DNA of 64,000 bases. Origin: an uncultured Eubacteriales bacterium (GTDB lineage: Bacteria > Bacillota > Clostridia > Peptostreptococcales > Anaerovoracaceae). Within the stretch, counting starts at the first letter, position 1; the number at the start of each line of letters is the position of its first letter. Below the pieces are notes generated by a model. The model was not told the DNA's origin. It searched no databases and saw only the letters and a list, made by a program, of their open reading frames with translations. Made by a program: the position numbers and the translations under genes. This document shows positions 51,317-61,189 of this stretch, one piece after another. The DNA is taken from positions 62,001 through 126,000 of the forward strand of contig CADBXM010000002.1 in the NCBI GenBank assembly GCA_902798745.1, read 5' to 3'.

Positions 51317-52420
51317 CTATAAAGTTTTGTTTTTACCCAATACGACTGGTTCTCTATCTCCGCCGTAGATCTTTACTCCATCGCTGATCGTCACATATTT
51401 ATCGGCTATGACATTGTCGATAACAGCGCCCTCTCCGATGTCACCGTGCATCATTATTATGGAGTTTTTTACTACAGCGCCTTTGGCGATATTCACACTT
51501 CTGAAGATGATGCTGTTCTCCACTCTGCCTTCGATCGTGCAGCCTGCCGAAACGACAGAATTGCGGACATCTGCGTCAGGAAGATGGAATACAGGAGCTT
51601 CGTCCTGGGCCTTTGTGTAGATAGGTCTTTCAGGGTTGCAGAATATCTCATTACGAAAATCATAGTCAGTCATAGCCTGGCTGACCTTGAGGAAATCCGT
51701 TGGGTTCTTGATTTTCCCGAGGTAACCCTTGAATTCATACGTGTCGATATCAATGGCTCCCGGATTGTTCTTGATGATCTGTACCATGTCCATGTATTCG
51801 AGAGTTTCAAACGAGTCGATAAACTCACTCAGATACTCTCTGTCGATAATGAAGCAGTCTGCAAAGTAATTTGACCATGCATGACCCTCACTCGTGATAT
51901 CTTTGACCATGCCGTTCTCATCAATATCCAGGAAGTATCCCGAGTAGTCTTCTCCTCTAGGGACCTTCTTGTAGACCATAGTAACCGGATTGTCCGATTT
52001 TGAATGCTGTTCGATAAGCGGTCTGAAATCGATGTTCCACACATCGGTCGAACCTTCCATGATAACGTAGTCAGCATCATCACGGTCAATGAAAATCCTG
52101 TTTTTGAGGATATCTCTCAGCAGGAATCTGCTGCCTGCCGACTGTAGTCCATATGCGGAACCCGGCATAACGAACAGACCTCCGTTTTTGCGGTCAAGCC
52201 CCCAAGGAGCTCCTACTCCGATGTGGTCGATCAGCGAACCGGAATCATACGGTGAGATAACTCCTACCGTGGTGATGCCGGAATTTGCCATATTGGAAAG
52301 CGCGAAATCGATGAGTCTGTACCTGCCCCCGTAAGGAAGCGAAGCCAGCGACCTGTTGTCCAGGAGCTCGCCGAACATTTTGCTGATGTAATTGGCGGAA
52401 ATCAATCCTATAGTCTTCAT
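51317..52420 (-). CDS. glgD: Glucose-1-phosphate adenylyltransferase-like regulatory subunit
   Basis: A 367-residue GlgC paralogue of the GlgD type. The N-terminus MKTIGLISANYISKMF lacks the GGxGxRL nucleotide loop of GlgC, while PYGGRYRLIDFALSNM is kept. A C-terminal left-handed beta helix (GCTIEGRVENSIIFRS) is present. In Bacillota GlgD joins GlgC to make a more active heterotetramer and has little activity alone. It follows glgC by 15 bases. Confidence 0.9.
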   Translation of the reverse strand: MKTIGLISANYISKMFGELLDNRSLASLPYGGRYRLIDFALSNMANSGITTVGVISPYDSGSLIDHIGVGAPWGLDRKNGGLFVMPGSAYGLQSAGSRFLLRDILKNRIFIDRDDADYVIMEGSTDVWNIDFRPLIEQHSKSDNPVTMVYKKVPRGEDYSGYFLDIDENGMVKDITSEGHAWSNYFADCFIIDREYLSEFIDSFETLEYMDMVQIIKNNPGAIDIDTYEFKGYLGKIKNPTDFLKVSQAMTDYDFRNEIFCNPERPIYTKAQDEAPVFHLPDADVRNSVVSAGCTIEGRVENSIIFRSVNIAKGAVVKNSIIMMHGDIGEGAVIDNVIADKYVTISDGVKIYGGDREPVVLGKNKTL

Positions 52421-52435
52421 GTCACTTCCTCCTTT

Positions 52436-53566
52436 CTAGATCGAGAGCTTTGCTCTTCCGTATACGCTTATCTCTTCATCGGCACCGCCGATCGTGAGAT
52501 TGTCCTCCGTGACCGCGCCTTCATTGACTATGGTATTTTTGATCACGCAGTTGCGTCCGACGATAGCGTTTGGCAGCACTATTGAGTCTTCGACCACAGC
52601 GCCCTTGCCGATAACGGCGCCTGATCCGACTATGGAATGCTTTACGCTTCCGTATACCGTGCAGCCGTTGCATATCAGAGAATCCTTTACATTTGCGTCA
52701 GGACCGATGAACTGCGGCGGATACATATTGGAGTTGGAAAGCACTTTCATGTCACCGCTGAAAACGTTGATATTCTCAACATTGTCCATGAGATCCATCT
52801 GGCTGTCGTAATAGCTCTTTACTGTTCCGACATCCCTCCAGTATCCTTCGAACCTGTAAACAAAGAGCTTTTTCTTCTCAGCGAGCATCTTTGGGATCAG
52901 ATCTTTACCGAAATCGTGGCTTGTATTCTCGGCGTCGTGGTCTTCGAGAAGAGCCTTGCGCAGAGCCTTCCACTTGAAGATGTAGATGCCCATGGAAGCG
53001 AGATTGCTGTCAGGTTTTTTAGGCTTTTCGCTGAATTTGGTGATCCTGTCCTTATCGTCTGTCGACATGATACCGAATCTGCTCGCCTCTTCCCAAGGGA
53101 CTTCAATTACCGATACAGTAAGATCGGCGTTCTTCTTCAGATGTTCCTGAAGCATGAGATTGTAGTCCATCTTATAGATGTGGTCGCCGGAGAGAATGAG
53201 TACATTCTCAGGGTCGTACATATCGATAAAATCGATGTTGTGATAAATGGCATCGGCTGTACCTTCATACCATTCACCGCCCTTTTCGCCTGCGTATGGA
53301 GGCAGGATGTGTACTCCGCCGTCCTCTACCGCGAGGTCCCAGGACTCGCCTGTGCCCACATATTTGTTCAGCACAAGAGGTTTATACTGGACCAGTATGC
53401 CGACTGTATCGATGCCGGAATTCGCGCAATTGGAGAGGCCGAAATCCACGATACGATATTTCCCGCCGAACGAAACCGCAGGCTTGGCGATATTGGTCGT
53501 CAGTCTGCCCAGTCTGCTTCCCTGCCCTCCGGCAAGGAGCATTGCAATGCATTTTTTCTTTTTCAT
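52436..53566 (-). CDS. glgC: Glucose-1-phosphate adenylyltransferase, catalytic subunit
   Basis: GlgC makes ADP-glucose from glucose 1-phosphate and ATP, the control step of glycogen synthesis. The 376-residue protein has [14 protein letters not shown] (nucleotide loop), [25 protein letters not shown] (metal Asp) and [10 protein letters not shown]-terminal beta helix follows. All catalytic motifs are present, in contrast to GlgD. Confidence 0.94.
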   Translation of the reverse strand: MKKKKCIAMLLAGGQGSRLGRLTTNIAKPAVSFGGKYRIVDFGLSNCANSGIDTVGILVQYKPLVLNKYVGTGESWDLAVEDGGVHILPPYAGEKGGEWYEGTADAIYHNIDFIDMYDPENVLILSGDHIYKMDYNLMLQEHLKKNADLTVSVIEVPWEEASRFGIMSTDDKDRITKFSEKPKKPDSNLASMGIYIFKWKALRKALLEDHDAENTSHDFGKDLIPKMLAEKKKLFVYRFEGYWRDVGTVKSYYDSQMDLMDNVENINVFSGDMKVLSNSNMYPPQFIGPDANVKDSLICNGCTVYGSVKHSIVGSGAVIGKGAVVEDSIVLPNAIVGRNCVIKNTIVNEGAVTEDNLTIGGADEEISVYGRAKLSI

Positions 53567-53598
53567 TTATTCTTGGCCCTCCTATTGATCGTAAAACT

Positions 53599-56016
53599 CT
53601 AGAATGACATCCCCCAAATGTCCTCAGCATACTCCGCGATAGTTCTGTCGCTTGAGAAGAATGCCGAATTTGCGATATTTGCCAGGGACATTCTCTGCCA
53701 GCGCTCTTTGTCGCCGTAGATGCTGCCCATATTTTCCCATGCTTTCACATATGAGTCGAAATCTCCCAGTACGAAGTACTCATCGTTGTTTTTTGTAAGA
53801 GCATCATGAATGCCCCAGAAACTGCTGCCCGAACGACTGAATGTACCATCGATAAGCTGGTTTGTGATTTTTTTCAGCCTTTCATCGTTTTCTATACATA
53901 CCTGAGAGGAATAGCCTCCATTGCGGTTAAAGCTCTCCACTTCGTCTGAAGAATAGCCGAATATGCATATATTGTCAGTTCCCGCGAGCTGACTGATCTC
54001 CACATTGGCTCCGTCCATTGTGCCGAGTGTGACGGCACCGTTCATCATGAATTTCATATTGCCTGTGCCGCTCGCTTCTTTACCGGCCGTCGATATCTGT
54101 TCGGATACATCAGCTGCAGGATAGATGAGCTGAGCGTTGGATACGCAGAAGTTTTCTATGAATACCACCTTGATCCTCTCGTTGACATCAGGATCGGCAT
54201 TGACCATATCTGCCAGGCTGTTGATGAACTTGATCACTTCCTTAGCAAAAGCATATCCCTGTGCAGCCTTGCCGGCAAACACGAATGTATGGTTTTTCAC
54301 AGGAAGATCCGGATCCTCTTTAAGCCTGTTATAAAGGTCGAGGATCTTGAATCCGTTAAGGAGCTGGCGCTTATAAGCATGTATCCTCTTTACCTGTACG
54401 TCGAACACAGAGTCAGGATCGACATCGATCTCCATGCGATCGCTAATGTACTTGGCAAGTCTCAGCTTGTTATCTCTCTTTACCGACGCGAGTTTATCGA
54501 GGAACGCGCTGTCATGGTAATACGCTTCGAGTCTTTTGATTTCGTTGAAATCTGTATGCCAGCCTGTTCCGATCGACTCATCGATAAGCTTTGAGAGCCC
54601 CGGATTTGCCTGCATCATAAAGCGTCTCTGGCTTATGCCGTTGGTCTTGTTGTTGAACTTCGACGGCGTTAGCTCGTAAAACTGTCTGAATACTGTTTTT
54701 GTGAGGATATCGCTGTGGAGCGCCGATACTCCATTGACGGAGTGGCTTCCGATGACTGAAAGATTGGCCATCTTGACCTGATCGTCCCAAAGTGGCGATG
54801 TCTCACGTGAGATCAGCTGCCAATCTCCTGAGCCTTTAGGCAGATACGCTTGCCAGCGGCGGTTGATCTCTTCGATTATCATGTAGATGCGAGGAAGCAT
54901 CTGCTGGAAATGCGGGATACTCCATTTTTCCAGAGCTTCAGGAAGTACCGTGTGATTGGTGAACGACACTGTCTTCTTTGTGATCTCCCAGGCGTCCTCC
55001 CACTCAAGCTCTTCTTCATCCATCAGAACTCTCATAAGTTCGGGGATACACATGGTTGGATGTGTATCGTTGATGTGGATCTGAACCCTTTCAGGGAGTT
55101 TATCCCACTCATCATCTCCATACTTCGACTTATAGTCTCTTATTATCTTGCCTATTCCGGCAGCGACGAGGAAGTACTCCTGACGAAGCCTGAGCTGCTT
55201 TCCGATACCGTTTGTATCATCCGGGTAGAGAATGCTGGTGATGGCCTCTATCTCACTTTTCTCCGCCATCGCTCTTGAGTAATCTCCGCTGTTGAACGCT
55301 GCCATGTCTATGGTGTCATGAACAGGCTGAGCGTCCCAAAGACGCAGTGTGTTTACTGCATTCGCGTTATATCCGACAACAGGTACGTCATATGGAACGG
55401 CCCTGATGGTCGTATAGTCGACATGGCTATACTCGGTCTTGCCATTTTTGAGTGACCTGTCTACTCTGCCGCCGAATCTCACTATCACTGAATCGTATGG
55501 TTTTGCTTTTTCCCAGACGTAGCCGTCATCGAGCCATGCATCAGGCTCCTCAAACTGATAGCCGTTTTCTATCTTTTGCTTGAAGAGGCCGAATTTATAG
55601 CGAAGCCCCATGCCGTCTCCGTTGATGCCTAGTGCAGCCATTGAATCAAGGAAACAGGCTGCCAGTCTTCCGAGGCCGCCGTTTCCAAGACCCGGGTCAG
55701 GTTCAAATGCCAATATATCATCTATATCCGCACCATATTCTTTTAAAGTCTCTTCGGCGAAGTCTCTGATCCCAAGATTGATGAGATAGTTTTCCATCAG
55801 CTTTCCGATCAAAAACTCCATCGAAAAATAATAGACCTTCTTGTCGTTTTTGTCTGATTTCTTTTTCTCTGCGGCCCTCTCTTTTGCCTCAGCCTTGATC
55901 AGTTCCGCGAGTACCGCGTACCTGTCTCTGTTACTCAAGCGTCCGGTATCTATTCCGAACATTGAATCCGCTAATTCTGAATAGCGTCTACTGAATTCTT
56001 CTTTATTATTTATCAT
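53599..56016 (-). CDS. glgP: Glycogen/starch/alpha-glucan phosphorylase
   Basis: An 805-residue GT35 enzyme that releases glucose 1-phosphate from alpha-glucan ends. PLP binds the lysine in EASGTGNMKFMMNGAVTLGT near residue 640. GNGGLGRLAACFLDSMA near residue 112 and HINDTHPTMCIPELMR near residue 312 are family blocks. It is full length and starts the glycogen gene run, 32 bases ahead of glgC. Having both synthesis and breakdown in one run suggests dynamic carbon storage. Confidence 0.95.
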   Translation of the reverse strand: MINNKEEFSRRYSELADSMFGIDTGRLSNRDRYAVLAELIKAEAKERAAEKKKSDKNDKKVYYFSMEFLIGKLMENYLINLGIRDFAEETLKEYGADIDDILAFEPDPGLGNGGLGRLAACFLDSMAALGINGDGMGLRYKFGLFKQKIENGYQFEEPDAWLDDGYVWEKAKPYDSVIVRFGGRVDRSLKNGKTEYSHVDYTTIRAVPYDVPVVGYNANAVNTLRLWDAQPVHDTIDMAAFNSGDYSRAMAEKSEIEAITSILYPDDTNGIGKQLRLRQEYFLVAAGIGKIIRDYKSKYGDDEWDKLPERVQIHINDTHPTMCIPELMRVLMDEEELEWEDAWEITKKTVSFTNHTVLPEALEKWSIPHFQQMLPRIYMIIEEINRRWQAYLPKGSGDWQLISRETSPLWDDQVKMANLSVIGSHSVNGVSALHSDILTKTVFRQFYELTPSKFNNKTNGISQRRFMMQANPGLSKLIDESIGTGWHTDFNEIKRLEAYYHDSAFLDKLASVKRDNKLRLAKYISDRMEIDVDPDSVFDVQVKRIHAYKRQLLNGFKILDLYNRLKEDPDLPVKNHTFVFAGKAAQGYAFAKEVIKFINSLADMVNADPDVNERIKVVFIENFCVSNAQLIYPAADVSEQISTAGKEASGTGNMKFMMNGAVTLGTMDGANVEISQLAGTDNICIFGYSSDEVESFNRNGGYSSQVCIENDERLKKITNQLIDGTFSRSGSSFWGIHDALTKNNDEYFVLGDFDSYVKAWENMGSIYGDKERWQRMSLANIANSAFFSSDRTIAEYAEDIWGMSF

Positions 56017-56042
56017 CCCCGATAATTAACCTTTCGTTATAT

Positions 56043-56774
56043 CTAGATATTAACATCTATATTGATGTTGCGTGCTCTTGGATAAAATCCCGCCCTGTAG
56101 TCGGCCTTTGACATCTTGCGGATCATGGTTATAGCTGCGATGTAGAGCAGTACCACCAATACCAGGAGCGGGAAAGTGCCTCTTTCTCCGAGGAAAGCAA
56201 AAGTGTCATATGTGCCGTGAATAAGCATAGGCACCAGCAACGCCAAAATCGTGTAAGGCAGTGGCGACTTACCCATTATGGAAGCCTTCTTGGAATATGA
56301 ATAGAACGCACCCATGAACGCTCCGCAGAAAGCATGGAGCGGCACGGCAGTAAATGCTCTTACGATTCCTGTCTCGAATCCATACATAGCAACATACATG
56401 ATATTTTCATATACCGCAAAGCCGATAGCGGAAGACATTCCATATACTATGCCGTCAAATCTGTAGTTGAATGCCGGATGCCTCCAGGTAGGTATCCTCA
56501 TCGCAATATACTTGACCGTCTCTTCTACGAGCGCAGCCATAAGGAACGATGTCTGGACCGCGTATTCAACGCTACCTTCCGGATAGCTCGGAAGCACCTG
56601 ACTCTCAGCTTCCTCAAGGAATCCCGCGGCGAAGCATGATAATATGCCACAGATTATTATTTTGATAATAAGACCGATAGGCTCCTTTTCTACCTTGTCT
56701 TTCCCGTATACATAAATGATAAGTAGGAGTCCGGGTATGATGGCAAGAGCCATCAGCTGATTATTCATTTGCAT
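56043..56774 (-). CDS. prsW: PrsW-family intramembrane metalloprotease
   Basis: A 243-residue protein with seven or eight membrane segments. The catalytic motifs are visible: LVEETVKYIAMR (EExxK) near residue 88, a histidine segment HAFCGAFMGAFYSY, and HGTYDTFAF near residue 190. PrsW homologues cut membrane substrates such as anti-sigma factors; no anti-sigma factor gene is seen here. Start MQMNNQLM has AGGTGAT before it. A tiny membrane-peptide gene sits 18 bases upstream. Confidence 0.85.
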   Translation of the reverse strand: MQMNNQLMALAIIPGLLLIIYVYGKDKVEKEPIGLIIKIIICGILSCFAAGFLEEAESQVLPSYPEGSVEYAVQTSFLMAALVEETVKYIAMRIPTWRHPAFNYRFDGIVYGMSSAIGFAVYENIMYVAMYGFETGIVRAFTAVPLHAFCGAFMGAFYSYSKKASIMGKSPLPYTILALLVPMLIHGTYDTFAFLGERGTFPLLVLVVLLYIAAITMIRKMSKADYRAGFYPRARNINIDVNI

Positions 56775-56792
56775 TGATCATCACCTTTTACT

Positions 56793-56888
56793 TTAAAGTT
56801 TGTGTCTGTTGTTCTTGTAAAGGAGCAGTATGTACCATATGCAGACTGCAAGCAGCACGCCGCCCATTATTCTTTCAATAACGCTCAT
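56793..56888 (-). CDS. 31-residue single-span membrane peptide
   Basis: A short frame begins MSVIERIMGG, continues with the hydrophobic VLLAVCIWYILLLY and ends with the basic KNNRHKL. GGAGGG lies 8 bases before the ATG, a good ribosome site. The stop is 18 bases before the PrsW ATG, and fbp ends 17 bases upstream, so it fills a gap between two genes on the same strand. Such peptides often modulate a membrane protein. No family is recognised. Confidence 0.6.
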   Translation of the reverse strand: MSVIERIMGGVLLAVCIWYILLLYKNNRHKL

Positions 56889-56905
56889 GCTTTTTGCCCT
56901 CCTTG

Positions 56906-58855
56906 CTAATTGAACTCCTTGATCCCACCGCTCTTGTATTCATGATACAGAGCCTCGAGATTCTCGATCTGCTGGCGGATCTCATCGCCGTTATCAGTCT
57001 CTCTTACAAGGAGACGTTCAGGCACAGTATCTACAAGGTGCATTACAGGTCTGTGGAATACCTGAGTGCCGTCTTCGCGAAGCGGCTCATATGGTTTATG
57101 CTCCGCAAGGTACATGTGCTTTGATGTAAGTATAGCAGTATAACCCGCGATACCCGTCGTCTTTTGATATGCCTTGGAAATGCCTCCGTCGATTATGAAC
57201 AGCTTACCGCCCGCCTTTATAGGTGTCTCTCCGTCCTTGATCTTGACCGGTACATGACCATTCAGTATCTTGCCTATCTTCGGATTAAGACCGAAGTCCT
57301 CAAGTATGATGTCCGCAGTCTCTTCCTTTTCGATCAGTTTATAGTAAGGGACCGTATGTTCCTTGTGAGTCGACTTATCTGCAATGAAGTAGCGCTCAAA
57401 CGTAGTCATCTTGTCTTTTCCGAACAACGGTGAATCCGCGGCGAGCCACAGATACCACATTATGGATGCTGCTTCGGCCTGAGTCTGACCTTCAGGTGGA
57501 TTGAAGTGTGCGGCTCTGATCCTCTCGTCGAGCATCTGCATATATGCGCAGCCTTTGTACTTCCTTCCCTCGAACTCCACGTCCTTCAAGGAACCGTCTT
57601 CGTTGAAGAGTATGCAGCCATGATAGAACAGATTCCCATTGGCTGCCTTAAAGAGCGCGCCGTGGCTGAACAGATAGTCAAGGTGGGTCTGTAGCTTCTC
57701 GGAGTTCAGTATTGAGGACTCGAGCGCAACCATTACTTCTTCTTCCTCTTCCGTCAGCTTGTAAGGATCCTTAGGGTCCACAGTTGGAAGATTCATGTCT
57801 CTCATCGGCCACTCGACTCCGTCAACAGTCACAGTACCTTTCTTGAAGTCTATCGCTTCAAGGAGATTCCTATGATCCAGATGATATTCCGGATGCTTCT
57901 TTATTTCCTGACCCTCGACCTTGAACTGTATAATGGATATCATTTTGTGCATCTTAGCAGCGAGTTCCGGCGGGATCGGGTCATATTTGTTGGTCTCAAG
58001 AACATTTGGTTTGAAGAACTCGCACGGATCATCGGCATAGATCTCAGCCGCGAGCGACGCAAGCGGTCTCAGATTGATCCCGTATCCGACCTCGAGCATA
58101 TCGAAGTTGTTGTATCTCACATTGATACGGATCATGGTCGCTATGCATGAGCGGTTGCCGCATGCGGCTCCCATCCAGAGAACGTCATGATTGCCCCACT
58201 GTATGTCCACACCTCGGTTGGACATCAGATAATCCATGATAAGATGCGACTTGGCTCCTCTGTCGAAAATATCTCCGATTATATGCAGTTTGTCGACCAT
58301 CATATTGCTTATGGTCTCGCTCAGATCTTCTATAAAATCTCTGGCGGCATCATATTCTATGATGGATTCGATGATCTCATCATAGTATTTGTGTCTGTCA
58401 GGAACATCATCCATGAAGAGAAGCTCATCCATGATGTAAGCGTAGTGATCAGGTATGCGCTTCTTCACTTTTGATCTTGTGAATTTGTTGGATACGACGC
58501 GGCACACTGCGACAAGTCTCCTAATAGCGATCTTGGCCCACGCGTCAAAATCCGGCTCGGATTTTTCTCTCCTTGCCATCTCCGCCTCAGGATTGTAGAT
58601 CAGTGCTGCAAGATCATCTCTTTCGGCCTCTGTAAGAAGATCACCGAACACTTCATCTATCCTCATCCGGATCATACCGGAACCGCTGCGTACGAAATGG
58701 CTGAATGCATCGTATTCTCCGTGGATGTCGCTCAGAAAGAATTCCGTAGCTTTTGGGAGGGCGAGTATCGCTCTTAAGTTGATTACCTCTGTTCTTACCG
58801 CTCTTCTATTTGGGTATTTCTCCGCAAGCAGTCTCAGGAATTGAATATCAGGCAT
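56906..58855 (-). CDS. fbp: Fructose-1,6-bisphosphatase, class III
   Basis: The 649-residue protein is the large Bacillota-type FBPase of gluconeogenesis. The metallophosphoesterase motifs are FFLSDIHGEYDAF near residue 39, IIGDIFDRGAKS, IQWGNHDVLWMGA and NGHVPVKIKDGE. I chose the ATG at 58855 (MPDIQFLRLL), with a perfect AGGAGGTC before it, over an ATG 8 codons upstream that overlaps murA. It removes a phosphate from fructose 1,6-bisphosphate toward glucose 6-phosphate, which fits the glycogen genes downstream. Confidence 0.94.
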   Translation of the reverse strand: MPDIQFLRLLAEKYPNRRAVRTEVINLRAILALPKATEFFLSDIHGEYDAFSHFVRSGSGMIRMRIDEVFGDLLTEAERDDLAALIYNPEAEMARREKSEPDFDAWAKIAIRRLVAVCRVVSNKFTRSKVKKRIPDHYAYIMDELLFMDDVPDRHKYYDEIIESIIEYDAARDFIEDLSETISNMMVDKLHIIGDIFDRGAKSHLIMDYLMSNRGVDIQWGNHDVLWMGAACGNRSCIATMIRINVRYNNFDMLEVGYGINLRPLASLAAEIYADDPCEFFKPNVLETNKYDPIPPELAAKMHKMISIIQFKVEGQEIKKHPEYHLDHRNLLEAIDFKKGTVTVDGVEWPMRDMNLPTVDPKDPYKLTEEEEEVMVALESSILNSEKLQTHLDYLFSHGALFKAANGNLFYHGCILFNEDGSLKDVEFEGRKYKGCAYMQMLDERIRAAHFNPPEGQTQAEAASIMWYLWLAADSPLFGKDKMTTFERYFIADKSTHKEHTVPYYKLIEKEETADIILEDFGLNPKIGKILNGHVPVKIKDGETPIKAGGKLFIIDGGISKAYQKTTGIAGYTAILTSKHMYLAEHKPYEPLREDGTQVFHRPVMHLVDTVPERLLVRETDNGDEIRQQIENLEALYHEYKSGGIKEFN

Positions 58856-58871
58856 TGTGACCTCCTGTTTT

Positions 58872-60146
58872 TCAGTCATTATCTATCTTCATGATATCGG
58901 CTCCGAGAGCCTTGAACTTGCCTACGAAATTCTCGTAGCCGCGCTCGATGTGATATATCTCGCTCACTTCAGTCGTACCGCTCGCGGCAAGCCCCGCCAG
59001 AACCATAGCCGCTCCGGCTCTGAGGTCGGTAGCTCTTACCTTGGCGCCTTTGAGCTTTTTGCCTCCCGGCACACGGGCTTCTCTGTTCTCTGTAACAATA
59101 TCCGCTCCCATACGGTTCAGCTCTACCACGTGCATGAATCTGTTCTCAAAGACCGTCTCTCTCACGACGCTCTTGCCGTTTACAGTGGTGAGGAACGCCA
59201 TGAACGGAGACTGGATATCGGTAGGAAAGCCCGGATAAGGCAGAGTTTTTATATCTGTTGAATTGATCTCTCTGTCACGTGCATCAACATATATACCTTC
59301 AGGCGTAACATCCACGCCTACGTTGCACTCTCTTAGCTTAGCAATGATAGGCCTCACGTGGCCCGGTAACGCGTTCTTGATCAATACGTCGCCGCGGGTG
59401 ATAGCTGCAGCAAGCATGAACGTTCCGGTCTCGATCCTGTCCGGAATAGCTTCATGGATACATCCCGAGAGCTTCTCTACACCCTCGATCCTGATCATAT
59501 CAGTGCCGGCGCTCTTGATCCTCGCTCCCATCTTGTTGAGAAGGTTGGCGAGATCGATTATCTCAGGCTCTTTCGCGGCGTTTTCAATGATGGTAGTGCC
59601 CTTTGCGAGAGTAGCCGCCATCAGTATATTTTCAGTCGCTCCGACGCTCGGAAAATCCAGATAGATGGCGTCTCCGACTAATCCGTCTTTCCCGGCAGTC
59701 ACCGTAACGACTTCATTCTCTTCATCAATGTCCACTTTCGCCCCAAGTGCTCTGAAACCCTTGAGATGTAGATCTATAGGGCGCTTTCCTATTGTGCATC
59801 CGCCCGGCATCGGCATAATGACCTTGCCATATCTGGCGAGCATAGGCCCCATTGTAAAAAGAGACGCTCTCATTTCCTGAACGAGCTCTCTTATGCCTTC
59901 ACAGGAAACAACCTCCGGGGTCTTGATTTTGATGACGCTTTCCTCGCTGTCATCTACACACGCTCCGTAGTTTTCAAGCATTTGCTTCATAACAGTAACA
60001 TCTGCGAGATCGGGAACGCCCTCGATCACGCAGCTGTCATCTGTAAGTATTGTTGCGGCGAGAAGCGGCAGCACAGAATTCTTGGCGCCGCTTATCCACA
60101 CCTCTCCGTGGAGAGGGCCGCTGTTGTTAACAAGGATTTTTGCCAT
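58872..60146 (-). CDS. murA: UDP-N-acetylglucosamine 1-carboxyvinyltransferase
   Basis: MurA adds enolpyruvate to UDP-GlcNAc, the first committed step of peptidoglycan. The 424-residue protein has SGAKNSVLPLLAA near the N-terminus and the active-site cysteine in MPGGCTIGKRPIDLH near residue 117. It also has DLRAGAAMVLAGL near the C-terminus. Cys rather than Asp at the active site predicts fosfomycin sensitivity. Bacillota often have two MurA copies; only one is here. GGAG precedes the ATG. Confidence 0.95.
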   Translation of the reverse strand: MAKILVNNSGPLHGEVWISGAKNSVLPLLAATILTDDSCVIEGVPDLADVTVMKQMLENYGACVDDSEESVIKIKTPEVVSCEGIRELVQEMRASLFTMGPMLARYGKVIMPMPGGCTIGKRPIDLHLKGFRALGAKVDIDEENEVVTVTAGKDGLVGDAIYLDFPSVGATENILMAATLAKGTTIIENAAKEPEIIDLANLLNKMGARIKSAGTDMIRIEGVEKLSGCIHEAIPDRIETGTFMLAAAITRGDVLIKNALPGHVRPIIAKLRECNVGVDVTPEGIYVDARDREINSTDIKTLPYPGFPTDIQSPFMAFLTTVNGKSVVRETVFENRFMHVVELNRMGADIVTENREARVPGGKKLKGAKVRATDLRAGAAMVLAGLAASGTTEVSEIYHIERGYENFVGKFKALGADIMKIDND

Positions 60147-60168
60147 TAATTTGACACTCCAATTTTAA

Positions 60169-61170
60169 TTATTTGTTTTTTTCGTTCTTTTTTGCTGCCT
60201 TTTTAGCTGTCTTTGCGGCAACTCTTTTGGCGGTTTTCTTGGCTTTCGCTGCCGTCTTTTTGTTTTGCGCGCTGAGTTTTTTTGCCTGCTTTTTATCTGC
60301 TCTTTTGGCTTTCTTTGCAGCCTTCTTTACAAGCTTCTTTTCCTTGGAAGCCTCTTTCTTTGCAGCTTTCTTCTCAGCTATTACGGCTGCCGCCAACGCG
60401 ACCTTTTCAGCTTTCTTTGCTTTTTTCTCTACCTTCTGGGCGAGAGCTATGGCTGCTTTCTCGGCCTTGACTGCCTCGATCGCTGCTGCCTTTTCTACTT
60501 TGGCTGCTTTAGCCTGTATGGCCTTTTCAACTTTTGCTGCCTTTGCAGCTGCTTTCTTTTCAGCCTTGAGAGCTTTGGCCTCTGCTGCGGCTGCCAGGGC
60601 TGCGGCTTTTGCTGCTGCTTTGTTTTCTTTTGCTTCTACCTTGGCCGCTATCTTTTGCTCGGCTTTGGCGATCTTAGCTTCTCTTTTGGCGTTCGCAAGC
60701 TCTTTCTCGTGACGCTTTTTGCTTTCCTTCTCGGCTTTGGCATAAGCCTTTCTTTCGGCCTTGGCTCTCTTGTTCATTTCCTTGATGGTCTTTTTCGAGA
60801 GCTTGATTTCCTTTTCGGCTTTTTTTCTCTCTTTTCTTGTGGACTTAGCCGGAAGCAGTCCGACTGTCCTGAGAAGAGACTTTACCACACCTGTACCGAG
60901 ATTGAGCGCGGTGAGTCCGGCTCCCGCAGCTGCTACAGCTTTGATCCCTATAGACGAGTCCGCTATCACGCCATTGACTGCCGTCATCGCTCCGTCAGTG
61001 AGCGCGTCTGCTTTTCCTTTGACTTCCTCTACCGCGTCTTTGCTAACGCCTACGAGCACCTTAGTCTTTTTGAGCAGGTCTATCGCCTGCACCGCCATCA
61101 GCGCCAGTACTACCAGAAAGCCGATCAGCACAGCGACAAGGCAGAACCCTAATACCTGATTTATTGTCAT
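60169..61170 (-). CDS. Membrane-anchored protein with long lysine/alanine-rich tail
   Basis: A 333-residue protein. Residues 5-28 are one membrane segment (LGFCLVAVLIGFLVVLALMA). A DUF948-like amphipathic helix follows to about residue 105. The remaining 225 residues are almost only lysine, alanine and glutamate (KKAAKKAKRADKK and similar), like a histone H1 tail or AlgP. The tail should be cytoplasmic or extracellular depending on topology, and strongly positive. It could bind DNA, RNA, polyphosphate or wall polymers. Its DNA is repetitive. A smaller protein with the same N-terminal plan is encoded 19 bases upstream. No function is known. Confidence 0.7.
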   Translation of the reverse strand: MTINQVLGFCLVAVLIGFLVVLALMAVQAIDLLKKTKVLVGVSKDAVEEVKGKADALTDGAMTAVNGVIADSSIGIKAVAAAGAGLTALNLGTGVVKSLLRTVGLLPAKSTRKERKKAEKEIKLSKKTIKEMNKRAKAERKAYAKAEKESKKRHEKELANAKREAKIAKAEQKIAAKVEAKENKAAAKAAALAAAAEAKALKAEKKAAAKAAKVEKAIQAKAAKVEKAAAIEAVKAEKAAIALAQKVEKKAKKAEKVALAAAVIAEKKAAKKEASKEKKLVKKAAKKAKRADKKQAKKLSAQNKKTAAKAKKTAKRVAAKTAKKAAKKNEKNK

Positions 61171-61189
61171 GATTAATCTCCTTATCCGC

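Noticed and set aside
52637..53602. 321-residue open frame opposite glgC
   Set aside because: Antisense shadow of a gene with all catalytic motifs.
60265..61152. 295-residue cysteine/phenylalanine-rich frame opposite the lysine/alanine protein
   Set aside because: Its composition is simply the complement of AAG/GCN repeats. The minus-strand frame has a promoter, ribosome sites and a sensible membrane topology.
60169..61170. Lysine/alanine tail as an artefact of a simple repeat outside a gene
   Set aside because: The frame stays open for 333 codons with a clean membrane segment and a normal stop, so I keep it as a gene.
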